From Nematopogon swammerdamellus (lineage: Eukaryota > Arthropoda > Insecta > Lepidoptera > Adelidae), in the NCBI GenBank assembly GCA_946902875.1, contig OX336337.1:2480001-2544000 (forward strand): DNA of 64,000 nt, in the 5' to 3' direction. The notes beneath the pieces were generated by a model that saw nothing but the letters and a program-made list of their open reading frames with translations, had not been told where the DNA came from and ran no database searches. Positions 10,806-20,748 of the stretch are shown here, in pieces. The position numbers and the translations under genes were made by a program. Positions within the stretch are counted from its first letter, which is position 1; each line of letters begins with the position of its first letter.

Positions 10806-10870
10806 AGCAGTCAAGTGCGAGTCTAACTCGCGCGGAGAGGACCATTCCGTATTCCGTGAGAACTTTTAGA
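10806..10870 (+). mobile_element. Family D SINE head fragment
   Basis: GTCAAGTGCGAGTCTAACTC followed by GCGCGGAGAGG matches the start of family D as seen at 54104 (GGCCAAGTGCGAGTCGAAC). Confidence 0.6.
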
Positions 10871-11061
10871 CTTTTTTTAATGGAATTTTAAAATTAAACA
10901 GAACATTATTTATTAAACAAGTTTTAATTATTCGTAGGTATGTACGAGTACTTACTTACCTATCTATGTATAAAAATAACATATTAATTAGTTTCCAGAA
11001 ATTAATTTTGCTAATAATTATTTATCCCTTATTTAAACTTTATTTATTGTTAATAATATTA

Positions 11062-11275
11062 AAGCCGACGCTGCTATGCGACCATCTAACGTCCAGTACG
11101 GTGGTACCAACCCAGTCTGCTACATTTTGAGTCTACCACCTAGTAAGGGGCAAGGAAGTGGACAAGGAAAAGGACCTACGCTTGTACCTACTAACGGCTG
11201 CGAACGAAGCAGCAGCAGGTGTAGGTATGCACGTAATTCATGTTTTCGTCTGAAAATAAAATCGTTGGTGCGTGT
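11062..11275 (-). mobile_element. Family C SINE fragment
   Basis: On the minus strand, from the 5' side: TACACCTGCTGCTGCTTCG, the CCCCTTACTAGGTGGTAG core, GGTTGGTACCACCGTACTGG and ATGGTCGCATAGCAGC. The 3' half is missing. Confidence 0.65.
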
Positions 11276-11382
11276 CGGCCTTGATGTCAAAAGTCCAAAT
11301 CAAGACCGCGCGCCGTTCACCCGCCATTTAAAATATCTTAGCTTGTGGTTAAAATATCGCCACAGATAAAACAGAAAGAAAA

Positions 11383-11566
11383 TCCACTGATCAAAACGTC
11401 GATCGAAACGGCTATGTAAATAGTTCGTGTTTTCCGTCCACTTCAGTGTAGGCACTATGAAATGAAGGGAAGCACTGAAATGGCACCTAGTTCACGCGGT
11501 GTTATGGGCTGACATCGCGGATGTTGTAGGTCATGTAGCCAATCGTGTCAGTTTCCATAAAAAAAT
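11383..11566 (+). mobile_element. Family A SINE, 3' half
   Basis: Begins inside the core (GTCGATCGAAACGGCTATGT) and runs through GTTATGGGCTGACATC and GTGTCAGTTTCCATAAAAAA, the family's A-rich end. The promoter head is missing. Confidence 0.8.
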
Positions 11567-12448
11567 ACCTTCTCGTCTTTACCGTTCGCTCGACTATCTA
11601 CAAGCGTACCTGCACTTTTCGACCCAACTGTACTCTAAAAGATAAGGACTTTCTAGCCGTATATTCATCAAATTAAGGCCTCTGTATGCTGGCCCGGCGG
11701 CAGCGCACGGCAGCGCAGCGGTAGTACTATCCTAACTTCTCATAAAATACTAGCGACCCGCTGCCTGGCGAGGCGTGCAGACAACCTTCAGTTGGGCGGG
11801 TGTTGACAAAATGCAGTTCTTCGGATCTAGGAGGGGAGTGGGGGTGGGGGGACGGATGAACACTCGCCATGTGGGACGGCGACATTACGTACGTCAGAGG
11901 AAATCCGAGCATAGTGGCTCCACCGGCCGGAACTTTTTGACATTTTTTAAAATAGCCGTTTTTAGGGGGTTTAAAAAGGGCACTTTTAAACATATTTGTA
12001 AATATATATTTTAAACGTTTATATTTTTATATTGTAGATTGACTCAATATCTGGGGATTTTTTTTTTTGGAAAAAAGTTAAAAATTTTGGAGTTATGTTT
12101 TTTTTATTTTATTTTCCGTTATGCGAGTCATCTCTATCTTGCAGTGTGAGTAGTTACAATGGCTTTCGTGTATGCATAAACTTAAATATTAAGATTTTTT
12201 TTTTATTTTTGACTATTTTTGTAATTTTTTGAAAATTGACATGTTTCATTAAGATAAAGCAAGTAAATTATAATAAAAAAATGTAATATTATTTAATATA
12301 AATTATTGCAGAAAGGCAGGCTCATGTGCAGCACTGGAGCGTTGACTGACTGACTGACTGACGTGAAAAGATTGAACTAGCAAAAGAGGGGCGAATCAAA
12401 AATTCGGCCCCCGAGCCCACGCTATAAAATCCGCCGGTGGGTGCAGAC
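11567..12448. other. No gene seen
   Basis: About 880 bp. 11775-11990 is relatively GC-rich with open frames on both strands but no recognisable protein. 12000-12300 is AT-rich with homopolymer runs. CTGA repeats lie at 12345-12360. Confidence 0.35.
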
Positions 12449-12742
12449 CACAGAGCATCAAATACCTACAGCCCGCGCCCCCTACTAGAGGCGCCCTAAG
12501 CGATGATATTTGAAACCCAATAACCGTACGCTGAGCTGCTAGCGCTTCGTATGTGTGTGTGTGCGCTAGTATCGACACTACACACAAAGAGGAGCAAGTT
12601 AGGCACACGCACAAAACAAATGCACACGCACAACACACATATGTAAGTCATAGGCCACGCCCACAGGCTTCAACGCCGTTGTAGAGAAATCGCGCTCACG
12701 GCGCCTCTAGTAGGGGCGGGCGCGCGCATTTCATGCTCTGTG
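12449..12742. mobile_element. 294-bp hAT-type MITE, copy 1
   Basis: Inverted ends CACAGAGCAT and ATGCTCTGTG are flanked by a perfect 8-bp duplication, GTGCAGAC (12441-12448 and 12743-12750). An 8-bp target duplication is the hallmark of hAT transposons. The inverted part extends inward through GCGCCTCTAGTAGGGG. A second copy is at 30618-30911. No transposase. Confidence 0.95.
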
Positions 12743-12750
12743 GTGCAGAC

Positions 12751-13411
12751 GGAAGCAGGCCGTTGCGAACATGTTACTTTATTAGCATTTGTCGAGAAAA
12801 CTTTAAATGCACTTATCTCGTACACACAGTGCTCCGAATCCTGTTACTACTAACGAAATAAGCTGGTCTTTCTCTCTCCATCCCTCCCTAACTTACGGGC
12901 TGGCTCGTGGTTTCGCTGTCTAGGTAAATAAATAGTTTTATATATGTATATATTAGTCTTTATTGAACACAAATGTATACAAATTAGGCACAATAGGCGA
13001 GCTTAGTGCCGCGAGGCATTCGATTCTAACTAACCTTTGAGATGTGGGAGAAGTGCATGCAGGCGAACAAGAATAGTTTGTGGCAATGTAATATGCAATA
13101 AATCAATATGATAAACTACAAACGAATACTACATATTAAATACTTTTAATACTCATATATCCTTCCTTACCTATAATAAAATCCAACGTCTGCTTTCTGT
13201 CTGTCTGAGTGTCTGTCTGTCCGCTTATAACTCGAGAACCACTGAACCGATTTTAATAACACAAAATACTACGGATAGCTTGATTCTTCCCATCAACTAT
13301 AGGCTACTTACTATCACGCTAAATGGCTTATGAGGTTAGCAGTGAAGTGAAATATGAGAGCGGGCGGAGCCGCGGGCACAGCTTGTTATTACCTATGCAC
13401 ATTAATCATTC
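12751..13411. other. No gene seen; short interspersed repeat near the right end
   Basis: AT-rich. 13165-13400 carries a common insect repeat (CTGTCTGTCTG run, CTCGAGAACCACTGAACCGA, ending GCGGGCGGAGCCGCGGGCAC). Confidence 0.4.
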
Positions 13412-13762
13412 GTCAGCCCCGCTAGCTCAGTGGTTCGGTCGGTCGACTGTGCTCTGGGCACAGTCAGTACTTGGATGGGGGACCGCTCGACCGTTTGAGC
13501 CTGTCCGTGGTTCAGATTCCAAAAACTGTAGGTTCCTTCCCTTCTTACCTTACTAGGTGGTAGGGTTTATCTCGGCCGGGTTGATACCAGCGCACTGAAT
13601 GAAACGTCAGTCGAAACGGCCATGTTTGATCGTGTTTTCCGTCCAGTTCAGTGTAGCCGGCATGAAATGAAGGAAAGCGCACCTAGTTCACCTGGTGTTA
13701 TGGACTGACATCACCGATGTTGTAGGTGATGTAGCCAACCGTGTCAGTATCCATAAACAAAT
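13412..13762 (+). mobile_element. Family A SINE, full-length
   Basis: Head with A-box-like TAGCTCAGTGG (13433-13443), 5S-like CAGTACTTGGATGGGGGACC and B-box-like GGTTCAGATTCC. Then the core (TTACTAGGTGGTAGGGTTTA, GGCCATGTTTGATCGTG) and tail GTGTCAGTATCCATAAA. The tRNA-like and 5S-like parts support pol III transcription as the source. Confidence 0.9.
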
Positions 13763-13854
13763 CACAGTATAGGAATGGAGTGATATTAAAAGTAACATTA
13801 TCATAAAATATTATCCTATGTTCATGTTAACTTTCATGTCAGATATTTCTATCT

Positions 13855-13895
13855 ATTTTTAGGGTTCCGTATCAGGTACGGGATACGGGATATCT

Positions 13896-13926
<31 letters not shown>

Positions 13927-14131
13927 CGTCCGTCTGTCTATCCGTCCGTCCGTCCGTCAGAGGGCTGTATCCCTTGAACCGTAATAGGTGGCCCGTTGAA
14001 ATTTTCACAAAAAATGTGTATGCGCGCGCGCCATCTACCGAATAGATTATGAAGCATTATATTAACTAATATGAAGCATTTCATAACACGCCATCTAGAG
14101 TAGCGCTAGCTGTGACATGGCGATACGGAAG
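13855..14131 (-). mobile_element. Family D SINE
   Basis: The minus-strand copy ends TACGGAACCCTAAAAA. Inside are (GACA)n/(GACG)n runs at 13890-13960, GGTTCAAGGGATACAGCC and a GAAAATTTCAACGGGCC block. The 5' part, with GCGCGCGCCATC, is diverged. Confidence 0.75.
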
Positions 14132-15380
14132 TAAGTAACATCTATTTTATTTTTCATCTATTTTAAGTTCATCAATCTTCCATGGTTTATTCCTCTGAAA
14201 ATATTTTTCATCATAATTCTGGCAGCACCAGCAGGTTTGGCACTGCCCAGAGATTATAATATCTCCTGTAATAGCGTCTCTTCACTACACCGGCAAGGCC
14301 TTACCGCAATGCCGTGCATTTTCTCGGCACATATTGGTTTTGTTGTTATTCAAAACTATCATATTATATGCCGTTGGAAAATGCATGGCATTACTCTAAA
14401 ATTATATCTGGGTGATAAATCCACCTCTCGAATATTAACAATATATCACTGCCAGTTCTGAACAACACAAACAAATAGCGACTACAGCATTGGAAAGCTA
14501 TGGAACGCTTTCAAGTAAATACCTATATTATTTTGCTCTGTGCTACAAGCACTTATTGTTCCAATCGCAAATTTTAATATGTCGGAGCTCTGGAGAGTTT
14601 GACAAGGTTCCTGGGCATGGTCACGGGGGGTGCGGCGTGCGGGGATAGGAAAGGACCAGCGACAATATCAGTTTATCCTCGGACGTGCCTGTGACGCGGC
14701 GCATGCGCGCAGCCCCACGAACTTGCCAGCTTACACCTGCGACAGTGGTCTTCCTGATTATATCTGTTGTTAAGTGTACCTGCCTGGAAAGTGCATAGTG
14801 TCTTGTGTAAGGGTTGCTCGAGCTACAGCGCCTACACCCTAGTTGAAGAGGATTGGGCGGTAATGAAGGCTGTGCTGCCGCCCAACCCTGCCGCCCAAGA
14901 AGCCTACCCTGTCTGCTCAGCCAAATAAATATGTTAACCAAACTATAGTAGTATCAAAGGGTCCTGGCAGGTCGGGCAATAAAGTTTTATGACCTAGGGA
15001 ATCGAATCTGCGCGCAGCGCTTTGTCGATAAAAAGTCACTTGGTCGATGGAAAGTTATTCACGTTTTTTTATTTATCTGAATTAATAATATCCAAGCTTA
15101 TTTATGTATGTATTTATTTATAATAGGTACCTATTTCACATATCTACTAAAGCTCTTCTTTGTAAGATTTTATTCCAGTGTCGAAAACAAAACCAAAACT
15201 CGTACATAGTACTACAAATTCGACAATGCATTTTATTATTATTGTATCTATGTTTTTATTGATTTTTTATATATATTTTTTATTTATTTGAATAGATACG
15301 TAAGATATTAATTTATGACACTGAAAACTGGAAATTTTATTTCAAAATAACTAAAAATAACTACTTTATATCAAATTAAA
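14132..15380. other. Unassigned; GC-richer island then AT-rich DNA
   Basis: 14581-14940 is clearly GC-richer than its surroundings and ends with an AATAAA (14924-14929). It could be a 3' exon or a dispersed repeat; no conserved protein is visible in any frame. 14960-15380 is very AT-rich with nothing recognised. Confidence 0.35.
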
Positions 15381-15822
15381 TTGTTTATTGTTTATTGTAT
15401 AATTTCATCCATAGGTAGGTAACCTACGCTTGGACATGTCGAAAATTCCGCCAGTTCTAAATTCAATGCGAAGAAGAACTGACAAACAAACTTCGCAAGT
15501 CACAATGTTTTGTTAGTACCTTATATATAAGTATTATAATTCAAGTAATTTACAATAATTAACGCATACTACCGCTCACAAGAACATTAATATTTACAGC
15601 ATAAGCATGAACACTCAAGAATCTGACCACTCTGCCTATTTACATTACCTATATCTGGTGTATAGTGCCATCGTCAATTTTGATACTTCATATATCAAGT
15701 CAAATAAAAACAATTAGTTTACGTTTATTACAAAGAAATGTAATAAGTCATATTAAAAATCTAATGATACAAAGTGTATCCAATTGTCAAAGTTGTTAGT
15801 GGGAAAAACAGTAGTCAGACTC

Positions 15823-18654
15823 TTATATAAAATTACGGTCAGTTAACGCATCCTTAACAGTATAATAACTCTTTTCAATTAACATTAGTTTAATCCGTCG
15901 TTTAAAATTATTGTCATCTAATTGTTTTATGTTAGAAGACAGTTTATTATAAAATCTAACACTATTACAGATAAAGCTTTTTGACGTTTTGGATAATCTA
16001 TGTCTTATTAATTGTACATTATTCTTACAGCGTGTGTCATAGTTATGATTGTCGGAGTTAAGAGAGGAATCATGAATATATTTTCTGGCATAGCATATGT
16101 TCTGGTAAACATATGCACTTGGTAAAGTCATGATTCCTATCTCTGCGAATGCTGTCCTACAAGTATCTCTAGTTTTCATATTTAAGATGTACCGCAAGGC
16201 CCTCTTCTGTAATAAAAATATTCTATTTGAATCTGCTGCATTTCCCCAAAACATAAGGCCATATGACATGATGCTCTCAAAATAGGCATGATAAACCGTC
16301 TTTGCAGCATGAGTTCCGCATAGCTCTTTAATTTTTTTTATAGCATAACAAGCGGAACTCAACTTACCAGCTAAAGAGTTTATGTGGGCTTTCCAAGTAA
16401 AACTTTTATCAAATATTACCCCAAGAAAAGTTAGTTCATTAGCAAGGTTTAATGACAAGTTTTCTGCAGTTTTTAATATGTCATCAGTGTTATTACGTCT
16501 ATGAGTCCCTAGAGCAAAGTGCATAATGTTAGTTTTGTTAACATTTAGTAATAAATTGTTGCACTCGAACCATGATTTTAGATATGTTAGTACAGTTATA
16601 AAAGATTCTCTTAGTTTACCTATGTCATTGTTTTTCAGTACAACTGAGATATCATCTGCAAACATTACCATCTCTATATCGTCTGTTATACAGCTCGAGA
16701 TGTCGTTAACATAAGTTAGAAACAATAATGGTCCCAAGATAGAACCCTGCGGTACACCCATTGTGATTGATTCTACATTCGACTTTATGCCATTGACGTC
16801 ACATATTTGAGCTCTATTTTCTAAATATGATTGGAATATACGCAATTCATTGTCTCGTATACCATAATGCTCTAGTTTCATTAGTAATATTTCATGATTT
16901 ACACAGTCAAAGGCTTTGGACAGGTCACAAAAGATGCCATAAGTATGCTGAGAGTCGTCTAGGGAAGTTAATATTGATTTTACCATAGAAGCTATAGCAT
17001 CACCCGTTGACAGTCCTTTCCGAAATCCAAATTGTTTACAATTTAAAAGTTCATTATCAATAAAGAATTTAATTAACCGTTTTTCCAAAATTTTTTCAAA
17101 GACCTTACTGAAAACCGGCAATATAGAGACGGGACGATAGTTCTCAACATTGTTATGGCATCCCTTTTTATACAAAGGTATGACTTTGGCAACTTTTAAT
17201 GAATCTGGGAATATGCCATTTTTTAGACAGTAATTTACAATATCTGTTAGCGGGCCGATGACACTTGTTACAGATTTCAGTAATACGGGAGACATACTCC
17301 AAAGGTCCTGGGAATGTTTAGGTTTAAGGTCCCTAATTACTCTCTTAGTCTCTAAGTATGTGACAGGTGCAAATATGGCTGATTCAGAATTCCGGGGGAT
17401 AAACGCTTTGAGGTAGTTTAGTGATACTTCTTTACTAGCCTTTAGATTTTGAGTAGTACTATGGGCTATTGTGGAAAAGAATTTATTCACATGATTGGCA
17501 ATCATTGTATTATCTGAAATAATTTCTGATCCAATTTTTAACTCTAGCTTGGTGTTACACTCTTTGGATTTGCCTGTTTCTTCTTTAATTATGTTCCAGG
17601 CCATTTTTATTTTATTATTTGAATTCACAAGTTTGTTTTTAAGAAACAGTTGCTTGGCTTTAATGGTAACTTGTTTAAAGATTTTGCTGTAACGTGTAAC
17701 ATATGATCTAAGATCTGGATTATTGTTAAGTTTAAGAAGATCATATAAATAAAATAACTTGTCTTTAGAAATAATAATAGCTGGAGTAGCCCAGTCGGCA
17801 AATGCTTTTTTATTAGTTACACACATATTTTTTAGTGGCATATGCTTGTCTAGGTATCTCATAAATATATTAAAGAAGTCTTTAAAACTATAAATATTAT
17901 TACCACAGAATTCAGATTGTAAATCTAAGTTTAGCGCATTTATCTGGACCTTGTTTGATATTCGTTTCGTCTTGCCCGAGGTAGTATTCTTACTTGTCGA
18001 GTAATTTATAGAAATTAACTGCGCGTAATGATCTGACGATATTCCAGGAAATACTTTTGACTCTAGTACTTTACAATCAGTAAAAATATTATCAATGCAT
18101 GATGAACACGAATCTGTCACTCTAGTATATTGGAAGATTGTTTGTCTAAGCAAAAAACTATCCATCAAATCAGATAGCTCATGTTGCCCTCCTTCTTTTA
18201 GGGGAAATTTAATATTAAAGTCTCCGCAAACAATTATTGATTTATTATTATTGGTATTCAATTTACACAAACATTCTTCCAATTTGTTTATAAATGAATG
18301 CATATTCCCACATGGCGACCTATATACTGATACTATGAATATTGAGTCCATTTCTATACAACTTATTTCAAACTCTTTTTCCACTGACTTTTTTACTACA
18401 TCTAGTCTGTTTTTAGCTTTGTGACCGTTCTTCACAAGAATTAAAGTACCACCTCTTATAAAGTTTTTTCGATGGCTACTGCTGATAATAGAATAATTAT
18501 TAATACATTGAGTGCTCAATTCATTACAATCTATCCATGACTCGGTTACGCAATAAACGTCAATTTTATTTTCTTTTAAAACTAATTCTAACAGTAAATT
18601 TTTACCGCGCAGACCCTGTACATTTTGATGACTGATAACTAGCTTATTTTTCAA
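15823..18654 (-). CDS. LINE ORF2: endonuclease / reverse transcriptase (943 aa)
   Basis: N-terminal apurinic-type endonuclease: SHQNVQGL (residues 8-15), TESW (37-40), YRSP (111-114), CGDFN (143-147) and SSDHY (206-210), the expected catalytic blocks. Reverse transcriptase from about residue 490: NYRPVSILPVFSKVFEKIL, GFRKGLSTGDA, FCDLSKAFDCVNH, GVPQGSILGPLLF, catalytic FADD (665-668) and LGVIFDKSFTW. The C-terminus, with LLQKRALRYILNMKTRDTCR, is typical of CR1/jockey elements. The frame has no stop or frameshift. The codon at 18654 is TTG, not ATG, and no ATG lies upstream in frame. The frame stays open to 18741, overlapping the end of ORF1, which points to ribosomal frameshifting (see 18726-18732). 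Confidence 0.95.
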   Translation of the reverse strand: MKNKLVISHQNVQGLRGKNLLLELVLKENKIDVYCVTESWIDCNELSTQCINNYSIISSSHRKNFIRGGTLILVKNGHKAKNRLDVVKKSVEKEFEISCIEMDSIFIVSVYRSPCGNMHSFINKLEECLCKLNTNNNKSIIVCGDFNIKFPLKEGGQHELSDLMDSFLLRQTIFQYTRVTDSCSSCIDNIFTDCKVLESKVFPGISSDHYAQLISINYSTSKNTTSGKTKRISNKVQINALNLDLQSEFCGNNIYSFKDFFNIFMRYLDKHMPLKNMCVTNKKAFADWATPAIIISKDKLFYLYDLLKLNNNPDLRSYVTRYSKIFKQVTIKAKQLFLKNKLVNSNNKIKMAWNIIKEETGKSKECNTKLELKIGSEIISDNTMIANHVNKFFSTIAHSTTQNLKASKEVSLNYLKAFIPRNSESAIFAPVTYLETKRVIRDLKPKHSQDLWSMSPVLLKSVTSVIGPLTDIVNYCLKNGIFPDSLKVAKVIPLYKKGCHNNVENYRPVSILPVFSKVFEKILEKRLIKFFIDNELLNCKQFGFRKGLSTGDAIASMVKSILTSLDDSQHTYGIFCDLSKAFDCVNHEILLMKLEHYGIRDNELRIFQSYLENRAQICDVNGIKSNVESITMGVPQGSILGPLLFLTYVNDISSCITDDIEMVMFADDISVVLKNNDIGKLRESFITVLTYLKSWFECNNLLLNVNKTNIMHFALGTHRRNNTDDILKTAENLSLNLANELTFLGVIFDKSFTWKAHINSLAGKLSSACYAIKKIKELCGTHAAKTVYHAYFESIMSYGLMFWGNAADSNRIFLLQKRALRYILNMKTRDTCRTAFAEIGIMTLPSAYVYQNICYARKYIHDSSLNSDNHNYDTRCKNNVQLIRHRLSKTSKSFICNSVRFYNKLSSNIKQLDDNNFKRRIKLMLIEKSYYTVKDALTDRNFI

Positions 18655-18719
18655 TAGACAACAATGTTTAGAAGAATTTAACTTAGATCCGAACGGATCA
18701 CAGCCACTAGGAACAGATT

Positions 18720-19943
18720 TTAACCTAAAAAAGAGTTTGATTTAATTAGCTTATTTTTAGGAGGACTATTTTCTAATTCTACAAAGTGTAGATTTGATTT
18801 TTTCATGCTATAATTACAGTTATGTACATTAGAATGCATTTGTTTTCGGCCCATGCTATTAATACGGCCATCCAGTGCATAGCATGACTTTCCGAGCGCA
18901 TTCACATCGATATAGATGGTGTTAGGAACGCTCCTGGTCAACATATATACTAGATGGTTGCTCTTGTGTGCGGCAGTATTAATTCTGTACGAATCATGCA
19001 GTCGAGTCGGCACATACAGTAGTGAGCTGATGAATATCGTTACTTTCGCCGCATTACAAACCTCGACTGCATACTTCACACAGTTGTGGTATGCTACTGT
19101 ATCTGTGTTAGTCCCCGCGCCGCCCACCAATAAGATAACAATATCATTCTCCTCCAGCTTGCTCACTTGACTCGGAAGGTCCCTAATAATGTCGGTGATG
19201 CTCGCCGCTGGTTTACACGTGGTCGAGACGGTGTCCGACGACTGTCGCGACTCGTTGAACGTGCGACCCATGTTGAGTGCGAGCTCATCACCGAGTATCA
19301 CGATCCTCCGGGCCGGCTTCGCGCAGCTGGAGTGGACGGGGGTTGGCGGGGGAGTCGGCACGGTGGTGCTGGTCCGGGAAAGTGGTGTTGTCGATACCTC
19401 AGCCTCATTAATGCAGACACGGGGGACCGATGGCTTCCCATGTCGACCTTTCCCTTTTCCAAAAGCTGAACGGGGCTCTTTGGCAGTTGTCTTCTTCTTT
19501 CCCTTTCCCTTTCTCTTCTTGGAAGAGTTCCCACCTGACGTCGTAGTGGTCTCCACGCTGTGTGCTATCCTGGTTGGAGGCGGTGTGACGGCGGCAGAGC
19601 TGGTACTTGCCGCTGCAGGTGGCTCACTTGATCGCGTGGCAGTGGGGGGGATGGGGGTAAGAAGTGGCTCTGTAGAAGGGGGGGTGTGCCGCAGAGACTC
19701 CTGTGGGGACGCAGTTTGCCGATCTACTGGGGTGTCGTGAATAACGACGCATTCTACGGCGGGGCAGGGGGAGGGGAAGCGAGCTCGCCGGGGTGTCGTG
19801 GAGCGTGCGCTCGCGCTGCAGCGAACGGCTGCTTCCAGTTCCATCAATCTTAGAGATTGGTCGCGGATGACTGAGCTCTTCTCAGCTACTTCTTTCCGCA
19901 GCGCAACGTTCTGCTTCCTCTCAGTGGTCAGCCGGTCCCTCAC
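18720..19943 (-). CDS. LINE ORF1 with SGNH-esterase-like domain (5'-truncated)
   Basis: Residues 1-40 form a charged heptad-like coiled coil (RDRLTTERKQNVALRKEVAE). Residues 45-135 are Pro/Ser/Thr-rich. Residues 141-155 are a basic cluster (SSKKRKGKGKKK), a likely nucleic-acid contact. Residues 212-370 resemble an SGNH/GDSL esterase, with block I ILGDELALNMG and a later LLVGGAGTNTD block. Such esterase ORF1 proteins occur in CR1/L2-group LINEs and are thought to act in RNP formation or membrane association. The frame is open above 19943 to 19979 (YFYDGTAEELREV) and then hits TAG at 19980-19982, where the element breaks off, so the ATG at 19943 is probably internal. Confidence 0.85.
   Translation of the reverse strand: MRDRLTTERKQNVALRKEVAEKSSVIRDQSLRLMELEAAVRCSASARSTTPRRARFPSPCPAVECVVIHDTPVDRQTASPQESLRHTPPSTEPLLTPIPPTATRSSEPPAAASTSSAAVTPPPTRIAHSVETTTTSGGNSSKKRKGKGKKKTTAKEPRSAFGKGKGRHGKPSVPRVCINEAEVSTTPLSRTSTTVPTPPPTPVHSSCAKPARRIVILGDELALNMGRTFNESRQSSDTVSTTCKPAASITDIIRDLPSQVSKLEENDIVILLVGGAGTNTDTVAYHNCVKYAVEVCNAAKVTIFISSLLYVPTRLHDSYRINTAAHKSNHLVYMLTRSVPNTIYIDVNALGKSCYALDGRINSMGRKQMHSNVHNCNYSMKKSNLHFVELENSPPKNKLIKSNSFLG
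18726..18732 (-). promoter_or_regulatory. Candidate -1 ribosomal frameshift heptamer T TTT TTA
   Basis: In the ORF1 frame the last codons read TCT TTT TTA GGT TAA. The heptamer T TTT TTA has the canonical X XXY YYZ form, and slipping back one base enters the ORF2 frame exactly, with no stop before the endonuclease. ORF2 has no ATG of its own near its start. A small hairpin (GATCC GTTC GGATC) lies about 26 bases downstream, farther than usual for a stimulator. Confidence 0.6.
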
Positions 19944-19981
19944 CTCGCGCAGTTCCTCCGCCGTCCCGTCGTAAAAGTACT

Positions 19982-20240
19982 ACTTTACAATGTTACAAAT
20001 TATAAGTTAAGACACTGCAAAACTGCGAGAAAAGGTACACTAAAAATTTGGTGTATGTCTGTCCGTCTGTCGGTCACATGCAGATATCTTCGGATATACT
20101 GAACCGATTTAATTTAAATTTATGTCAAAATACTCAAAAATTTTGTCCACAGACAATAATATGAGACAAATAATGTGTCTGTTATTTAGGTGGAAAGTAC
20201 TGGGCAATCAAAAATGTGTACCATGATGTTATGTTTTTTT
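19982..20240. other. No gene seen
   Basis: Contains the dispersed motif GCAGATATCTTCGGATATAC followed by TGAACCGATT, also seen near 61990. No ORF. Confidence 0.35.
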
Positions 20241-20440
20241 TTTAGGCTCCCGTACCTCGTACGGGAGCCTATTACTAAGCCTACAACGTCTGTCCGTCTG
20301 ACTTCATGTCTGTCCGTCCGTCCATCCGATGGCTGGATTTCGAATATTGTACAAAATTTGACACCGCTCCCAGCTCTGAGAGTGTAAGTACTACTCCAGA
20401 GTGAACCTGGAGTCGCTAATTTCATTTTGATATTACGGCT
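20241..20440 (-). mobile_element. Family D SINE, 3' part
   Basis: Starts with an inverted GGCTCCCGTACCTCGTACGG GAGCC hairpin. On the minus strand it then shows TAGGCTTAGTAATAGG, a (GACA)-like run and a diverged body. Confidence 0.65.
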
Positions 20441-20556
20441 AAACTATAGCTGCACAGAATTTTTTTTCAATTGCACAGAAAAGTACAAAATGAGTACAAA
20501 ATTTTAAGACCACTTTCAACTAATTATCATGTTAATCTACTCCAGGTTCACGGACG

Positions 20557-20748
20557 TCTAGTAAGGGGCAAGGGAAGCGACCTACTGTTTTACACCGGTT
20601 CCGAACGGTGAAGCAGCAGGTGTAGGTATGCACGTAAATTTTATCGTCAGAAAAAACTCATTGGTACACGCCAACGGGATTCGAACCTCGGACCTCCCGC
20701 ATGAGAAGCCGATGCTCAAACCACTCGGCCACCCGCCCCTAGATAAAT
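20557..20748 (-). mobile_element. Family C SINE head with tRNA-like promoter
   Basis: On the minus strand: A box TGGCCGAGTGG, B box GGTTCGAATCC, then ACCAATGAGTTTTTTCTGAC and TACACCTGCTGCTTCACCG, leading into the core CCCCTTACTAGACG, where the copy ends. The tRNA-like part has poor arm pairing and continues into SINE body, so it is a SINE head and not a tRNA gene. Confidence 0.8.

Larger units (their letters stand above)
15381..19981 (-). mobile_element. CR1-group LINE (LINE-1), nearly complete
   Basis: Minus-strand order is: 5'-truncated ORF1 (esterase type), ORF2 with apurinic endonuclease and reverse transcriptase, a ~440-bp 3' UTR, and a short tandem end (TTGTTTA units at 15381-15402). 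An SGNH-esterase ORF1 is known from CR1/L2-group elements, and ORF2 fits the CR1/Daphne-like group. The 5' break is near 19981, just above the last open codon of ORF1. ORF2 is uninterrupted, suggesting a fairly recent insertion. Related 3' ends lie at 30984-31802 and 60450-60572, and more distant ones at 29150-29660, 36130-36400 and 58705-58880. Confidence 0.9.

Noticed and set aside
12396..12638. 80-codon minus-strand ORF (and its relative at 30562-30786)
   Set aside because: Both lie within the two copies of the same hAT-type MITE and reflect shared non-coding sequence.
19167..19740. Plus-strand ORFs of 100 and 183 codons
   Set aside because: They are shadows of the Pro/Ser/Thr-rich, GC-rich part of LINE ORF1 on the other strand.
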